Source: an uncultured Selenomonadaceae bacterium
Lineage (GTDB): Bacteria > Bacillota > Negativicutes > Selenomonadales > Selenomonadaceae
DNA: 12,435 nucleotides
NCBI GenBank assembly: GCA_958415865.1
Contig: CATYZV010000025.1
Location: 1 to 12,435 of the forward strand
Reading direction: 5' to 3'
In this document: positions 1 to 8,082 of the stretch, piece by piece
How the letters are laid out: each line of letters opens with the position of its first letter
Position numbering within the stretch: position 1 is the first letter of the stretch
Position numbers and translations under genes: made by a program
The notes under the pieces: model-generated
What the model was told of the DNA's origin: nothing
Databases searched by the model: none
What the model saw: only the letters and a program-made list of their open reading frames with translations

Positions 1-1215
1 GCGAATGAAGTGGAAGTAGTATATGAGACAGATAGCAAACAGGATATCGGCAAAAAATTCGACTGGGACAATTATCTGAGCGGCTACTGTGATTTTCTGC
101 CGGATTCACAGCGCAGCCAGGCAAAGGCACAGTTCAGCACCAAGGGATTGAAAGAGCAGTACGGGCACGGCAAAAAGAATTTCAGCCTGTACTATCCGTA
201 TACTAAAGGCGGCACGACGAAATGGATGACGGTAACGGCGATGGTGGAAAAGGATGCAAAAGGCTATTTGACAGCGTATGTGCTGTTTGCCAACTCAGAT
301 CAGGATCATCTGCTGCGCAGCATCATCGACATGTACGTCTACAGCAGCTGCGATTATTTTATCTGCATCGATGCGAAAAATGACAGCTATATAATTTTCG
401 GCGGCGATGATTCCGGCACGCCGATACCGCCGAAGGGAAATTGCAAATACAGCGAGGAAGTCATCCGATACAATCGCGCTTATGTCGCTCCGGAAGATCA
501 GGAGCGTTCCATCTACGAGATGAGCACGCAGCGGGTTTTAAAACAGCTGGAGCACAAAAAAGTACACACGTTCACCTGCGGCTTGATTGAGGTAAGCGGC
601 TACAGGCGCAAGCGCATTGAATACCGCTATTACGATAGGGAGCGCAAGCTGCTGCTCTTGACGCGCACTGATATCACAGCGTCGTACATGGAACATCAAA
701 AACATCTGCAAGAGCTGAGAGAGGCACTGCTAAAAGCTCAGACGGATATGCTCACGGGAATTTTCAATTATTACGGAATATCAGAGCATATTTCCGCCAA
801 GCTCAGGCAGGTGCAGAAAATGTCGGCACTTATATTCTTCGATATGGATAATTTCAAGAGCATAAATGATCGATACGGCCATCAAAAAGGCGATGAGCTT
901 CTATGCAAAGTGGCGGACATATTGAAAAGCCTCGTTCCCAAGGAAGGCTGTGTAGGGCGCGTGGGCGGCGATGAATTCATCGTATTTTTGCCGGATATTG
1001 AAGCGGGCGAAGCGGCAGCGTGTGCAGAAGCGATATGCCGGTCGGTGAATAAATTGTCTATGAAAGAAAAATCCTTCAGCACGGTTTCGTGCAGCATCGG
1101 TATTTCCCTTTCGCCGCGCGACGGCACGGATTATAAATCGCTGGTCAGGGCGGCGGACCAATTGGCGTACGAGTCAAAACGCAGGGGCAAGAACTGTTAC
1201 ACCATAAAAGCGTGA
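1..1215 (+). CDS. GGDEF-domain protein (putative diguanylate cyclase), 5' partial
   Basis: The frame is open to the left edge (bases 1-9 are sense codons), and no ribosome binding site precedes the first possible start, a GTG at base 10. The gene therefore probably begins outside the window. Numbering from that GTG, residues about 246-401 form a GGDEF domain: DMLTGI opening motif at 246, metal-binding D278xD280 in FDMDNFK, and an intact GGDEF signature at residues 319-323. An intact signature suggests active synthesis of c-di-GMP from two GTP. The position of the inhibitory I-site (RxxD five residues before GGDEF) reads PKEG, so product inhibition at that site is not expected. Residues about 1-105 and 106-230 look like two PAS-like sensory units, followed by a short helical linker; this assignment is by pattern only. 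No membrane segment is visible in the part seen. Its link to the envelope genes downstream is positional only. Confidence 0.9.
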   Translation, partial: ANEVEVVYETDSKQDIGKKFDWDNYLSGYCDFLPDSQRSQAKAQFSTKGLKEQYGHGKKNFSLYYPYTKGGTTKWMTVTAMVEKDAKGYLTAYVLFANSDQDHLLRSIIDMYVYSSCDYFICIDAKNDSYIIFGGDDSGTPIPPKGNCKYSEEVIRYNRAYVAPEDQERSIYEMSTQRVLKQLEHKKVHTFTCGLIEVSGYRRKRIEYRYYDRERKLLLLTRTDITASYMEHQKHLQELREALLKAQTDMLTGIFNYYGISEHISAKLRQVQKMSALIFFDMDNFKSINDRYGHQKGDELLCKVADILKSLVPKEGCVGRVGGDEFIVFLPDIEAGEAAACAEAICRSVNKLSMKEKSFSTVSCSIGISLSPRDGTDYKSLVRAADQLAYESKRRGKNCYTIKA

Positions 1216-1226
1216 TAATTGTTTCT

Positions 1227-1254
1227 TTGCTAAGATTAATTTTCATGGTATACT
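1227..1254 (+). promoter_or_regulatory. Putative sigma-70 type promoter upstream of tamB (extended -10)
   Basis: TTGCTA at 1227-1232, a 16-base spacer, and TATACT at 1249-1254 preceded by TG at 1246-1247 (extended -10). Transcription would begin near 1261 and run into tamB, with the hairpin at 1285-1316 inside the leader. Confidence 0.5.
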
Positions 1255-1284
1255 AGACAATAGAATTGAGATTCGGAAAGTGCA

Positions 1285-1320
1285 AAACGGGAACTTCATA
1301 GCGATAGTTCCCGTTTATTT
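1285..1320 (+). terminator. Terminator-like hairpin between the GGDEF gene and tamB
   Basis: A perfect 11-base stem (1285-1295 pairing with 1306-1316) with a 10-base loop, followed by a broken T-rich stretch. It could end the GGDEF transcript. It lies downstream of the candidate tamB promoter, so it could also act as a leader attenuator or the end of a short RNA. The interrupted T-tract suggests incomplete termination. Confidence 0.6.
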
Positions 1321-1350
1321 ATATCTTGAGACGGAACCGGAGTGATGCAG

Positions 1351-4300
1351 ATGAGTATGAAGCCGAAGGCGGCAAAAATAATATCGGGAGTGGTCGCATT
1401 AATCGCTTGTTTGAGCGCGGTGTTTTACTTTGTGCTCAATTCATCCCAGTTTCGGGAGAGGACAGCGCAGCTGATATCCGAGCAGGCTACGGATATTTTA
1501 GGCAATAAGGTCAGCATGGATTCATTGGAATTGATATCATTCAATTCTGCTGCCGTAGAGGATTTGGAGCTGTTTGACAACGACGGCGATCTAATCGTCA
1601 AGGCAGATAAGGTCGTCTTTCATATAAGCATTTGGGATGCGCTGATGCAGTCGCCGCTGGCGGGCGTGTCGGAAATTGAAGTAGTAAATCCTGAAGGCGT
1701 GCTGGAGCGGCGCAGCGACGGAACGTGGAATTTTGAAGATCTGCTCGATTCTCAGTCGTCTAGTTCCAACGATTTCAAAGGCGAAGTTAAAGTTAATAAC
1801 GGCAATTTGACTCTGCGCCTCGACGGCAAGCAGCTCACTGTCAGCAAGGTCAATCTGACGGCTGACTGCGCCGACATGAAGGCAGTGCAGGTGGACGGGT
1901 CTCTTGCTCATGCAGACGGCACAGCGGAATTTGAGGGAACGGTCGGTTCCAATGAGAATACGAATCTCGAGGTAACGGCGGAAAATCTCGACATCTTGAA
2001 TTATCTGCCGTTCATTCCGTCTGAGCAGATAGGCAATGTAAATATCAAGAGCGGTCATATCAAAAAAGCGGATTTGACGGTGCGCTCTGATTTTAAAGGC
2101 GGCTACACGCTCAACGGCTTCACTGCGTTCGATGACGGAGCGTGTGAGGTGCAGGGTTACGATATCAGCGATATTGATGGCATTGTCATCTTCGACAAGC
2201 AGGATCTGCAGCTGTTTGTAAAGGGCGAGTCGCGCGGTCAGACCGTATCCGTGCACGGACAGATAAAGGATTATATGACGGAGCCGGAATTGATTCTGGT
2301 AGCAGAAAGCCGCAAGTTCGCTCCGTCGGCGTTCATGGAAAATATTCCGGTCGAGGGTGATATTTCCTTTACGGCTGCCGTCTACGGCAAATTGGATGAT
2401 ATAAGAGCCGGGGCGGAAATCAAGGCAGATGCTTTGACCGTATCAGGACAGGACATTTCCGATATGCAGGTAAAGGCACGCTATGCGCAAAATCATCTCT
2501 ATGTGGATGATATGGATGCGGATTTTGCCGGCGGCTGGCTCTGGGCATCGGGTCAGCTCTCTCTTGATGATATGAGCTACAAAGGAACGATGAAGGCGAG
2601 CAATATAGATTTGACGGTTCTGCACGAATATTTGCCGGATGTAACGGGCACGGGCGTTATCCGCGTTGACTTCAAAGGACAGGGCACGGATTTCTCCGGG
2701 CTGGATTTGAGCGGCAGGGTAGAAGTCAATGACGGCAGCTGGCAGAATATACCGGTGGCGAGTGTTGAGGCATCGTTCTACAAACAGGGCGATGCTCTGC
2801 AGGTCGATGCGATGACGGCATCGTTTGCCAACGGCGGCAGGCTGGCGGCAAAGGGCGGCATGACGGGCGACGACCTCAATATCAATTTCTACGCTTCAGG
2901 CATCGATCTCTCGCTGGTGCAGGGCTTTGTGCCGGAGGCGGATGTCAGCGGCACGGCGACCTTCAGCGGCTATCTCCACGGCAATAAGGAAAATCCCGTG
3001 CTGCGCATAGAAGGCATGGCTCAGGACGGCGCGGTGATGAAACAGCCGTTTGCTTCGCTGGTAGTATCGGCTGTCGGCAATCTCGACGGTATGCGCGTCG
3101 ACAAGTGCCTGTTCATGAACGGCGGTGAAATTACGCATGAAGCGACAGGGCTGCTGGGCTTTAAGGGCAAGCAGTTCATCGACATGACCGTCAAGACGAA
3201 TAAAGCGCGCATGGAAAACATCATCGCCGCTGTGATGCCGGACTTAAAGCTCACGGGCAATGTGGACAATACGCTGCATTTGACCGGCAGCTTGGCCGAT
3301 ATAAAGGCAGAAGGATCGCTGCACTTCTATGAAGGCAGCATAAACGGCATTCTGCTGTCAGAAGTCAACGGCACTTACGAATATAAAGACGGTGATACGT
3401 ATCTGCACAACTTCGTCATAACCTCGCCGTTTTTAAAAGCACAGCTCGACGGCAGCATCGACAGCACGCAGAATATGAACTTTAAATTCACTGCTGACGA
3501 GATAATGCTCGACAAATTGCAGGTGGATCTGCCGTATCCTGTTGAAGGCAAAGCAGCCTTCAGCGGCAATTTGAGCGGCAGAGTCGGCGGCTTGGAATTT
3601 GACGGCATACTGACGGCCGGCGATATACTGCTCAACGGGCAGCAGATAAGCGATGTCTACGGCAGATTGAAGCTAAGCCACCGCATACTGTCGATGGAGC
3701 AGTTCAGCTTCCGTCAGAAAGAGGGCAGCTTTAATTTCAACGGCTCGTTGAATGCCGATACGAAAGAAGTCAAAGCGACGGCAAATCTCGTCAATGCTGA
3801 TTTAAATTCCGCGCTGGCTATCGCCAATCTCAAAAATGATATTCTAAACGGCAATTTCAACGGCAAGGCAGAATTGTCCGGCACTTACGAGCATCCTCAC
3901 GTGGTCGTGAACGGCAGTATGCCGCAAGGCACGCTAAAGGATTTCCCGCTCAACAATATAGCGATCGACGGTCAGCTCGATGATACGACCGTCAAGATAG
4001 ACCGCTTTTACGGCGAACAGGGAGCAGGCAAGATAGCGGCTCAAGGCAGCGTGGATCTTGCAGGAGGCCCGCTGGAAGGGCGAATCTCCGCCAGCAATAT
4101 GGATGTAAATCTGCTGTCGCATCTCTGCGATCTGAATATGAAGGTCAACGGCACGATGAACGGCGATGTACAGCTGTCCGGCACGCTCGCAGATCCGCAG
4201 GCTGATATAACACTGTCGGCAAAGGGCGACGGCGATATATTCGATACGGCATTCGTCCTCGCCAACGTTCGCGACAATACGATTTTCATCAATCAGGCTG

Positions 4301-5673
4301 CCGGCACAAAGGCTGACTGCGCCATCAAAGCAGAGGGCACGATTCCGCTTGCCGCTCTTGACAGCAGCAAGCGCGATGTCGAGTCGCTGAGCGATCAGAT
4401 GAATATGAAGATATATCTGGAAAACACGGATCTCAATATCCTGCCGTCCTTCACGCCGTACGTCGAATGGGCTATGGGCAATGTGCAGGGCAATTTAAAT
4501 CTGACCGGCACGGTAGCATCGCCGAAATTCAATGGCAGCATCACGACGAAAGACAGTGCGATTAAATTCAAGTACGTCGACAGTCCCTTCCAGAATATGA
4601 ATGCCGATATCGAGTTCAACGGCAGCCAGATGACTGTCAAGCAGTTCAACGGCGTGATGGGCAGCGGCAATTACGATCTGCAAGGCTCGACGCTGATAAC
4701 GGGCGAGGGGCTGACGAATTACAATTTCAGCCTGAATCTGAATCATCTCGATGTAGTATCTGATTACTACACCGGTCCGCTAAACGGCAGCGTGCAGATC
4801 AATGAAGTAGAGATGTTCCACCGCAAGATGCCCAAATTGACGCTCAACACCACTTTCAATGATATAACGGTGGCAGTGCCGCCGCTGCCGGAGACGAGCG
4901 ATGACCCGCTGCCGCTGATGGCATTGGATGTCAATGTCGATTTCGGCGACAACGTGCATTTTTACGATCCGCAGCTCTACGACCTCTACTTGCAGGGCGG
5001 CTTTAAATTCCACGGCACAACCCGTCATCCTGACCCGTCCGGAGTAATAACGGCGCAAAACGGCACTATCAACGTCTTAAAGACTATATTCAAGATTCAG
5101 GAAGGCACGCTGACCTTTAACCAGGTCAATTCCTTTATGCCGTATATCAACTTCCTCGCCGTTACGCGCCTCGACAGGACGCGCGTTTTCGCTGAAGTCA
5201 AAGGCGTGCTCAGTGAAGATATTCAGCCGCGCCTGTTCTCCGATCCGCCGATGAGCGAAGCTGAGATCATCAAGCTGCTTGCCTTCAGGACGGATTACAA
5301 CGGCGGCAGTCCCGGCGAGATAACGGAAGAAGACCTCGCGTCCTTTGCGTCAATAGGCTTGCAGATGACTTTCTTAAACGAATTGGAAGGCACGATGCGC
5401 AATGTGCTGAACTTCGACGAATTCAGGATATCGCGCGACACGCTGACAGACAGCGCACGGCGGCGTTACGATATGGATGACGGCGAAGTCTACAATATCG
5501 AAATCGGCAAGTATCTGTCGGATAAAGTCATGCTCAAGTACACCAAGGGCATCAATTACGATTTGGACAGAGTGGGGCTTCAGTACTATATCAATAATAA
5601 TATCGGTCTCACCGGTGAAGTGGAAGACGGCGGACAGTACAATATAAAAATGGAAATGCAGTGGAAATTCTAG
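1351..5673 (+). CDS. tamB: TamB / AsmA-like translocation and assembly protein
   Basis: About 1440 residues, longer than E. coli TamB (about 1260). A short basic N-terminus is followed by one membrane segment (residues about 10-29), an AsmA-like start with the typical SDGTWNFEDLL motif, a long beta-rich body of similar modules, and a C-terminal TamB (DUF490) domain. That domain contains SDPPMSE at residue 1297 and ends in alternating aromatic residues with a final Phe. The family is anchored in the inner membrane and forms a hydrophobic groove reaching the outer membrane, used for phospholipid transport and for barrel assembly with an Omp85 partner. Starts at GTG 1342, ATG 1345, 1351 and 1357 are all in frame. 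I chose 1351 because GGAG at 1339-1342 lies 8 bases before it. The gene has its own candidate promoter and terminator. bamA is next downstream and no tamA is seen, so BamA may be its partner. Confidence 0.93.
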   Translation: MSMKPKAAKIISGVVALIACLSAVFYFVLNSSQFRERTAQLISEQATDILGNKVSMDSLELISFNSAAVEDLELFDNDGDLIVKADKVVFHISIWDALMQSPLAGVSEIEVVNPEGVLERRSDGTWNFEDLLDSQSSSSNDFKGEVKVNNGNLTLRLDGKQLTVSKVNLTADCADMKAVQVDGSLAHADGTAEFEGTVGSNENTNLEVTAENLDILNYLPFIPSEQIGNVNIKSGHIKKADLTVRSDFKGGYTLNGFTAFDDGACEVQGYDISDIDGIVIFDKQDLQLFVKGESRGQTVSVHGQIKDYMTEPELILVAESRKFAPSAFMENIPVEGDISFTAAVYGKLDDIRAGAEIKADALTVSGQDISDMQVKARYAQNHLYVDDMDADFAGGWLWASGQLSLDDMSYKGTMKASNIDLTVLHEYLPDVTGTGVIRVDFKGQGTDFSGLDLSGRVEVNDGSWQNIPVASVEASFYKQGDALQVDAMTASFANGGRLAAKGGMTGDDLNINFYASGIDLSLVQGFVPEADVSGTATFSGYLHGNKENPVLRIEGMAQDGAVMKQPFASLVVSAVGNLDGMRVDKCLFMNGGEITHEATGLLGFKGKQFIDMTVKTNKARMENIIAAVMPDLKLTGNVDNTLHLTGSLADIKAEGSLHFYEGSINGILLSEVNGTYEYKDGDTYLHNFVITSPFLKAQLDGSIDSTQNMNFKFTADEIMLDKLQVDLPYPVEGKAAFSGNLSGRVGGLEFDGILTAGDILLNGQQISDVYGRLKLSHRILSMEQFSFRQKEGSFNFNGSLNADTKEVKATANLVNADLNSALAIANLKNDILNGNFNGKAELSGTYEHPHVVVNGSMPQGTLKDFPLNNIAIDGQLDDTTVKIDRFYGEQGAGKIAAQGSVDLAGGPLEGRISASNMDVNLLSHLCDLNMKVNGTMNGDVQLSGTLADPQADITLSAKGDGDIFDTAFVLANVRDNTIFINQAAGTKADCAIKAEGTIPLAALDSSKRDVESLSDQMNMKIYLENTDLNILPSFTPYVEWAMGNVQGNLNLTGTVASPKFNGSITTKDSAIKFKYVDSPFQNMNADIEFNGSQMTVKQFNGVMGSGNYDLQGSTLITGEGLTNYNFSLNLNHLDVVSDYYTGPLNGSVQINEVEMFHRKMPKLTLNTTFNDITVAVPPLPETSDDPLPLMALDVNVDFGDNVHFYDPQLYDLYLQGGFKFHGTTRHPDPSGVITAQNGTINVLKTIFKIQEGTLTFNQVNSFMPYINFLAVTRLDRTRVFAEVKGVLSEDIQPRLFSDPPMSEAEIIKLLAFRTDYNGGSPGEITEEDLASFASIGLQMTFLNELEGTMRNVLNFDEFRISRDTLTDSARRRYDMDDGEVYNIEIGKYLSDKVMLKYTKGINYDLDRVGLQYYINNNIGLTGEVEDGGQYNIKMEMQWKF

Positions 5674-5706
5674 GCATTTTCTAAGACAATTTTAACAAAA
5701 ATGTGG

Positions 5707-5752
5707 TACGATACCCGGTATGAGCATAAAAAAAGCCGGGTATCGTAAATTT
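5707..5752 (+). terminator. Rho-independent terminator after tamB
   Basis: A perfect 12-base stem (5707-5718 with 5736-5747) rich in GC at its top, a 17-base A-rich loop, then AATTTTT. It lies 34 bases after the tamB stop and separates tamB from bamA transcription. Confidence 0.75.
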
Positions 5753-5786
5753 TTACATGAATTGAATATGTTTTTCAGTAAACTTG

Positions 5787-5795
5787 TGATAAAAT
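5787..5795 (+). promoter_or_regulatory. Putative extended -10 promoter for bamA
   Basis: TGATAAAAT: TG at 5787-5788, one base, then TAAAAT at 5790-5795. I see no good -35 box at 16-18 bases; a TTGAAT lies too far upstream (22 bases). It sits between the tamB terminator and the bamA ribosome binding site, the right place for a bamA promoter. The transcript would start near 5802. Confidence 0.45.
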
Positions 5796-5823
5796 GACAG
5801 TATTACCGGTGCAACTTATTTTG

Positions 5824-5840
5824 AGGAGGTTGTTTTTTTG
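5824..5840 (+). promoter_or_regulatory. Strong ribosome binding site fixing a UUG start for bamA
   Basis: AGGAGG at 5824-5829 lies 8 bases before TTG 5838-5840. No ATG or GTG in frame has comparable spacing, and the peptide from this TTG begins with a good signal sequence. Seven T bases (5833-5839) run from the spacer into the start codon. Confidence 0.8.
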
Positions 5841-7910
5841 AAAGCAAGAAACTATAAGCTGCTAGTCTGCGCTTTGACGGCAGCCAATTTCAGCGTGGCA
5901 GGTCTCGGCACCTGCTATGCCAATGTGGCTGACGGCAGTGCAGCTCAGAATATTATATCTACCAATCAGGCAGACAGCGGAGACATCGCATCCAAAGTCG
6001 ATGATACGATGAAGGATGTAGCCAATGTAAACATTGAAAAAAATGATGTCGCAGGTGTCGGCGATGATGCCGCAGCTGATAAATCATTTGAAGCCGTACA
6101 GTCTGACAACTCTGCTGATGCGGGCGAAGCTGCTAAAGCGGCTGATGAAGCTCCGGCAGTCAACAAGGTTCAAGACGAAAAGGCTATCGCCAAGATGGAA
6201 CAGTGGAAAAAAGACCGTCCGAGCGAACAGAATCTCAAGGACGTATCATCTGCTTACGCCGATAAGATGATAGTCAGCGTCGATGCCGCAGGCATGGAGA
6301 TCATCCCCAAGGATGATATTCTCAAAGTCCTCACGACAAAAGCGGGAGATAAATTCAATGCGGCAAACATTGATAAAGACAGAAGTGCTATTTACGACAC
6401 GGGTTATTTCTACGATAACTATCCGTCATTTGAGGTTGTTCCTGAAGGGGTAAAAGTTACATACCACGTCATGGAAAATCCGATTCTGCGCTCCGTATCC
6501 GTCAGCGGCAACAGCGTCTATTCTGCCGAAAAGATCGAAAGTATGCTGAATGTAAAGCAGGGTGAAATCCTCAACATCAGAACACTCAATACGGATCTTG
6601 CAAATATCGAGGCAAGCTACCGCAATGACGGCTACATTCTGGCGAAGCTCAAGGATGTTTCTATCGATGAGAGCGGCAATCTGCTGCTGGTCTTCAATGA
6701 AGGTATTCTGGAAGGCTATGAAGTAAAAGGCAATGACAAGACGAAAGATTACGTCATCACGCGCGAAATGCGCATCAAGCCCGGCGAAGTATTCGATGCC
6801 AAAAAGGCACGCCGCAGTATGCAGCGCATTTACAATCTGGGCTTCTTTGACGATGTCAGCGTCAAGATACTGCCGGGCAAAGTAGATCCTGACAATGTAA
6901 TTCTTGAATTGACTGTCGTAGAAAAACGCACCGGCTCTTTCGGCATCGGTGCAGGCTACAGCAGTGAAGACGGCTTCTTGGGAATGGTCAGCATCGGCGA
7001 TACGAACTTCCGCGGCACGGGCGATTCCGTCAAGGCTATGTATGAATTCGGCGGAGATGACGGCGATGACAGCGGCTACAGCATTTCCTACACCAAGCCT
7101 TGGCTCGATGAAAAAGAAACGACAGGCACTCTGCGTTTTTACAACCGCAAGTACGAATACGATGATTACGACAATGACGGCGATATCATCGAAACGTACG
7201 ACAAGAAGAACGAAGGCTATGAGCTGAGCTTCGGCCGTCCGATCAGTGAATACACGACGAATTACCTCGGCTTCAAGATCAACAACACGGAATACAGAGG
7301 CCATGTATCCGACCTCGACCGCAGCAATGAAACGGAATGGCGCGAAGGCAACTTCGGCGAAACGCGCAGCATCGTCGCATCTCAGGTCCGCGATACGCGC
7401 GACAATATATACTTCCCGACGGAAGGTTCGCGCACTAGCCTGTCGATGGAATACGCAGGTCTCGGCGGCGACTTCGATTACATGAAATTCACGCTCGGCG
7501 GCCAGAAGTACTACAAAGTAGGCCATGCTCAGGTCATCGCTCTGCGCGCTACGGCAGGCTACGCGACGAAGGACGATATGCCGGAAGCCGCTATGTTCGA
7601 TGTCGGCGGCCAGAATTCCGTGCGCGGCTACCGCGACGGTCAGTTCACAGGCCGCAAGATGCTCATGGGCACGCTGGAATACCGCTTCCCGCTCGCCAAC
7701 AAGATTCAAGGTGCGCTGTTCACCGATATCGGCGATGCTTGGTCCGGCAAGAACTGGGGCAGCTGGAATTCCGTCGAAGACAGCTTGAACCTGCACGCCA
7801 GCGTCGGCATGGGCGTTCAGATGCAGACACCTATCGGCGCACTGCGACTCGACTACGGCTGGGGTGAAGACGGCGGCAGACTGCACTTCAATGTCGGCGG
7901 CTCCTTCTAA
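5838..7910 (+). CDS. bamA: BamA, Omp85-family outer membrane protein assembly factor with three POTRA domains
   Basis: 690 residues. The order is: signal peptide 1-28 (likely cut after CYA), an Ala/Asp/Lys-rich low-complexity stretch to about 140, three POTRA domains at about 143-214, 216-289 and 291-364, then a barrel from 367 to the C-terminal Phe. The barrel carries the VRGYRDG motif at 595-601 (the conserved VRGF/Y motif of Omp85 lid loop 6) and ends in LHFNVGGSF, a typical beta-signal. Family role: catalyses folding and insertion of beta-barrels into the outer membrane. E. coli BamA has five POTRA domains and no such acidic extension; three is also the TamA number. The YDDYDNDGD stretch (441-449) falls in predicted surface loop L3 and resembles a calcium loop. 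The ompH and lpxD genes downstream give the bamA-skp-lpxD order known from proteobacteria, which favours BamA over TamA. Confidence 0.93.
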   Translation: MKARNYKLLVCALTAANFSVAGLGTCYANVADGSAAQNIISTNQADSGDIASKVDDTMKDVANVNIEKNDVAGVGDDAAADKSFEAVQSDNSADAGEAAKAADEAPAVNKVQDEKAIAKMEQWKKDRPSEQNLKDVSSAYADKMIVSVDAAGMEIIPKDDILKVLTTKAGDKFNAANIDKDRSAIYDTGYFYDNYPSFEVVPEGVKVTYHVMENPILRSVSVSGNSVYSAEKIESMLNVKQGEILNIRTLNTDLANIEASYRNDGYILAKLKDVSIDESGNLLLVFNEGILEGYEVKGNDKTKDYVITREMRIKPGEVFDAKKARRSMQRIYNLGFFDDVSVKILPGKVDPDNVILELTVVEKRTGSFGIGAGYSSEDGFLGMVSIGDTNFRGTGDSVKAMYEFGGDDGDDSGYSISYTKPWLDEKETTGTLRFYNRKYEYDDYDNDGDIIETYDKKNEGYELSFGRPISEYTTNYLGFKINNTEYRGHVSDLDRSNETEWREGNFGETRSIVASQVRDTRDNIYFPTEGSRTSLSMEYAGLGGDFDYMKFTLGGQKYYKVGHAQVIALRATAGYATKDDMPEAAMFDVGGQNSVRGYRDGQFTGRKMLMGTLEYRFPLANKIQGALFTDIGDAWSGKNWGSWNSVEDSLNLHASVGMGVQMQTPIGALRLDYGWGEDGGRLHFNVGGSF

Positions 7911-7947
7911 CAGCAGATAAAGCAATTTGATAGGCACGGTAGTGCAA

Positions 7948-7983
7948 AATATAAAATGCAGGAGACTTCCTGCATTTTATATT
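7948..7983 (+). terminator. Strong hairpin terminator after bamA (possibly bidirectional)
   Basis: A perfect 16-base stem (7948-7963 with 7968-7983) and a GACT loop. The top seven pairs are GC-rich. The base has an A-tract on the left arm and a TTTTATATT tract on the right, so it could terminate in both directions. It starts 38 bases after the bamA stop. Confidence 0.85.
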
Positions 7984-8002
7984 GCTTGAACGGGCTGATT
8001 CC

Positions 8003-8031
8003 TTGAATAAGAAAATTCAGTCTGATATAAT
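8003..8031 (+). promoter_or_regulatory. Near-consensus promoter for the ompH-lpxD operon
   Basis: TTGAAT at 8003-8008, a 17-base spacer, and a perfect TATAAT at 8026-8031 with TG at 8023-8024 (extended -10). This is the best promoter in the window. The expected start near 8038 gives a leader of about 45 bases. Confidence 0.8.
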
Positions 8032-8047
8032 TAAGATGTTTAACAAG

Positions 8048-8063
8048 GAAGCCAAAAGGCTTC
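8048..8063 (+). other. Small hairpin in the ompH operon leader
   Basis: GAAGCC, AAAA loop, GGCTTC: a perfect 6-base stem between the predicted transcription start and the ribosome binding site at 8069-8074. With no T-tract it is not a terminator. A 5' stabilising stem is one possibility. Confidence 0.4.
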
Positions 8064-8082
8064 AATTTAAGGAGAGATAAAG

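Noticed and set aside
1591..2256. Open frame of 221 codons on the - strand opposite tamB
   Set aside because: Shadow of tamB with no start signals or domain features.
5922..6263. SLH domain or other peptidoglycan-binding domain in the BamA extension
   Set aside because: No SLH signature or known cell-wall binding motif is visible; the stretch is low-complexity Ala/Asp/Lys.
5838..7910. Calling the Omp85 protein TamA because it has three POTRA domains and lies beside tamB
   Set aside because: The ompH and lpxD genes downstream mark the bamA locus. POTRA number varies among BamA proteins, so BamA is the better call.
6426..7937. Long open frame of 503 codons on the - strand opposite bamA
   Set aside because: It mirrors the codon pattern of bamA, has no ribosome binding site or recognisable domain, and the bamA frame is certain.
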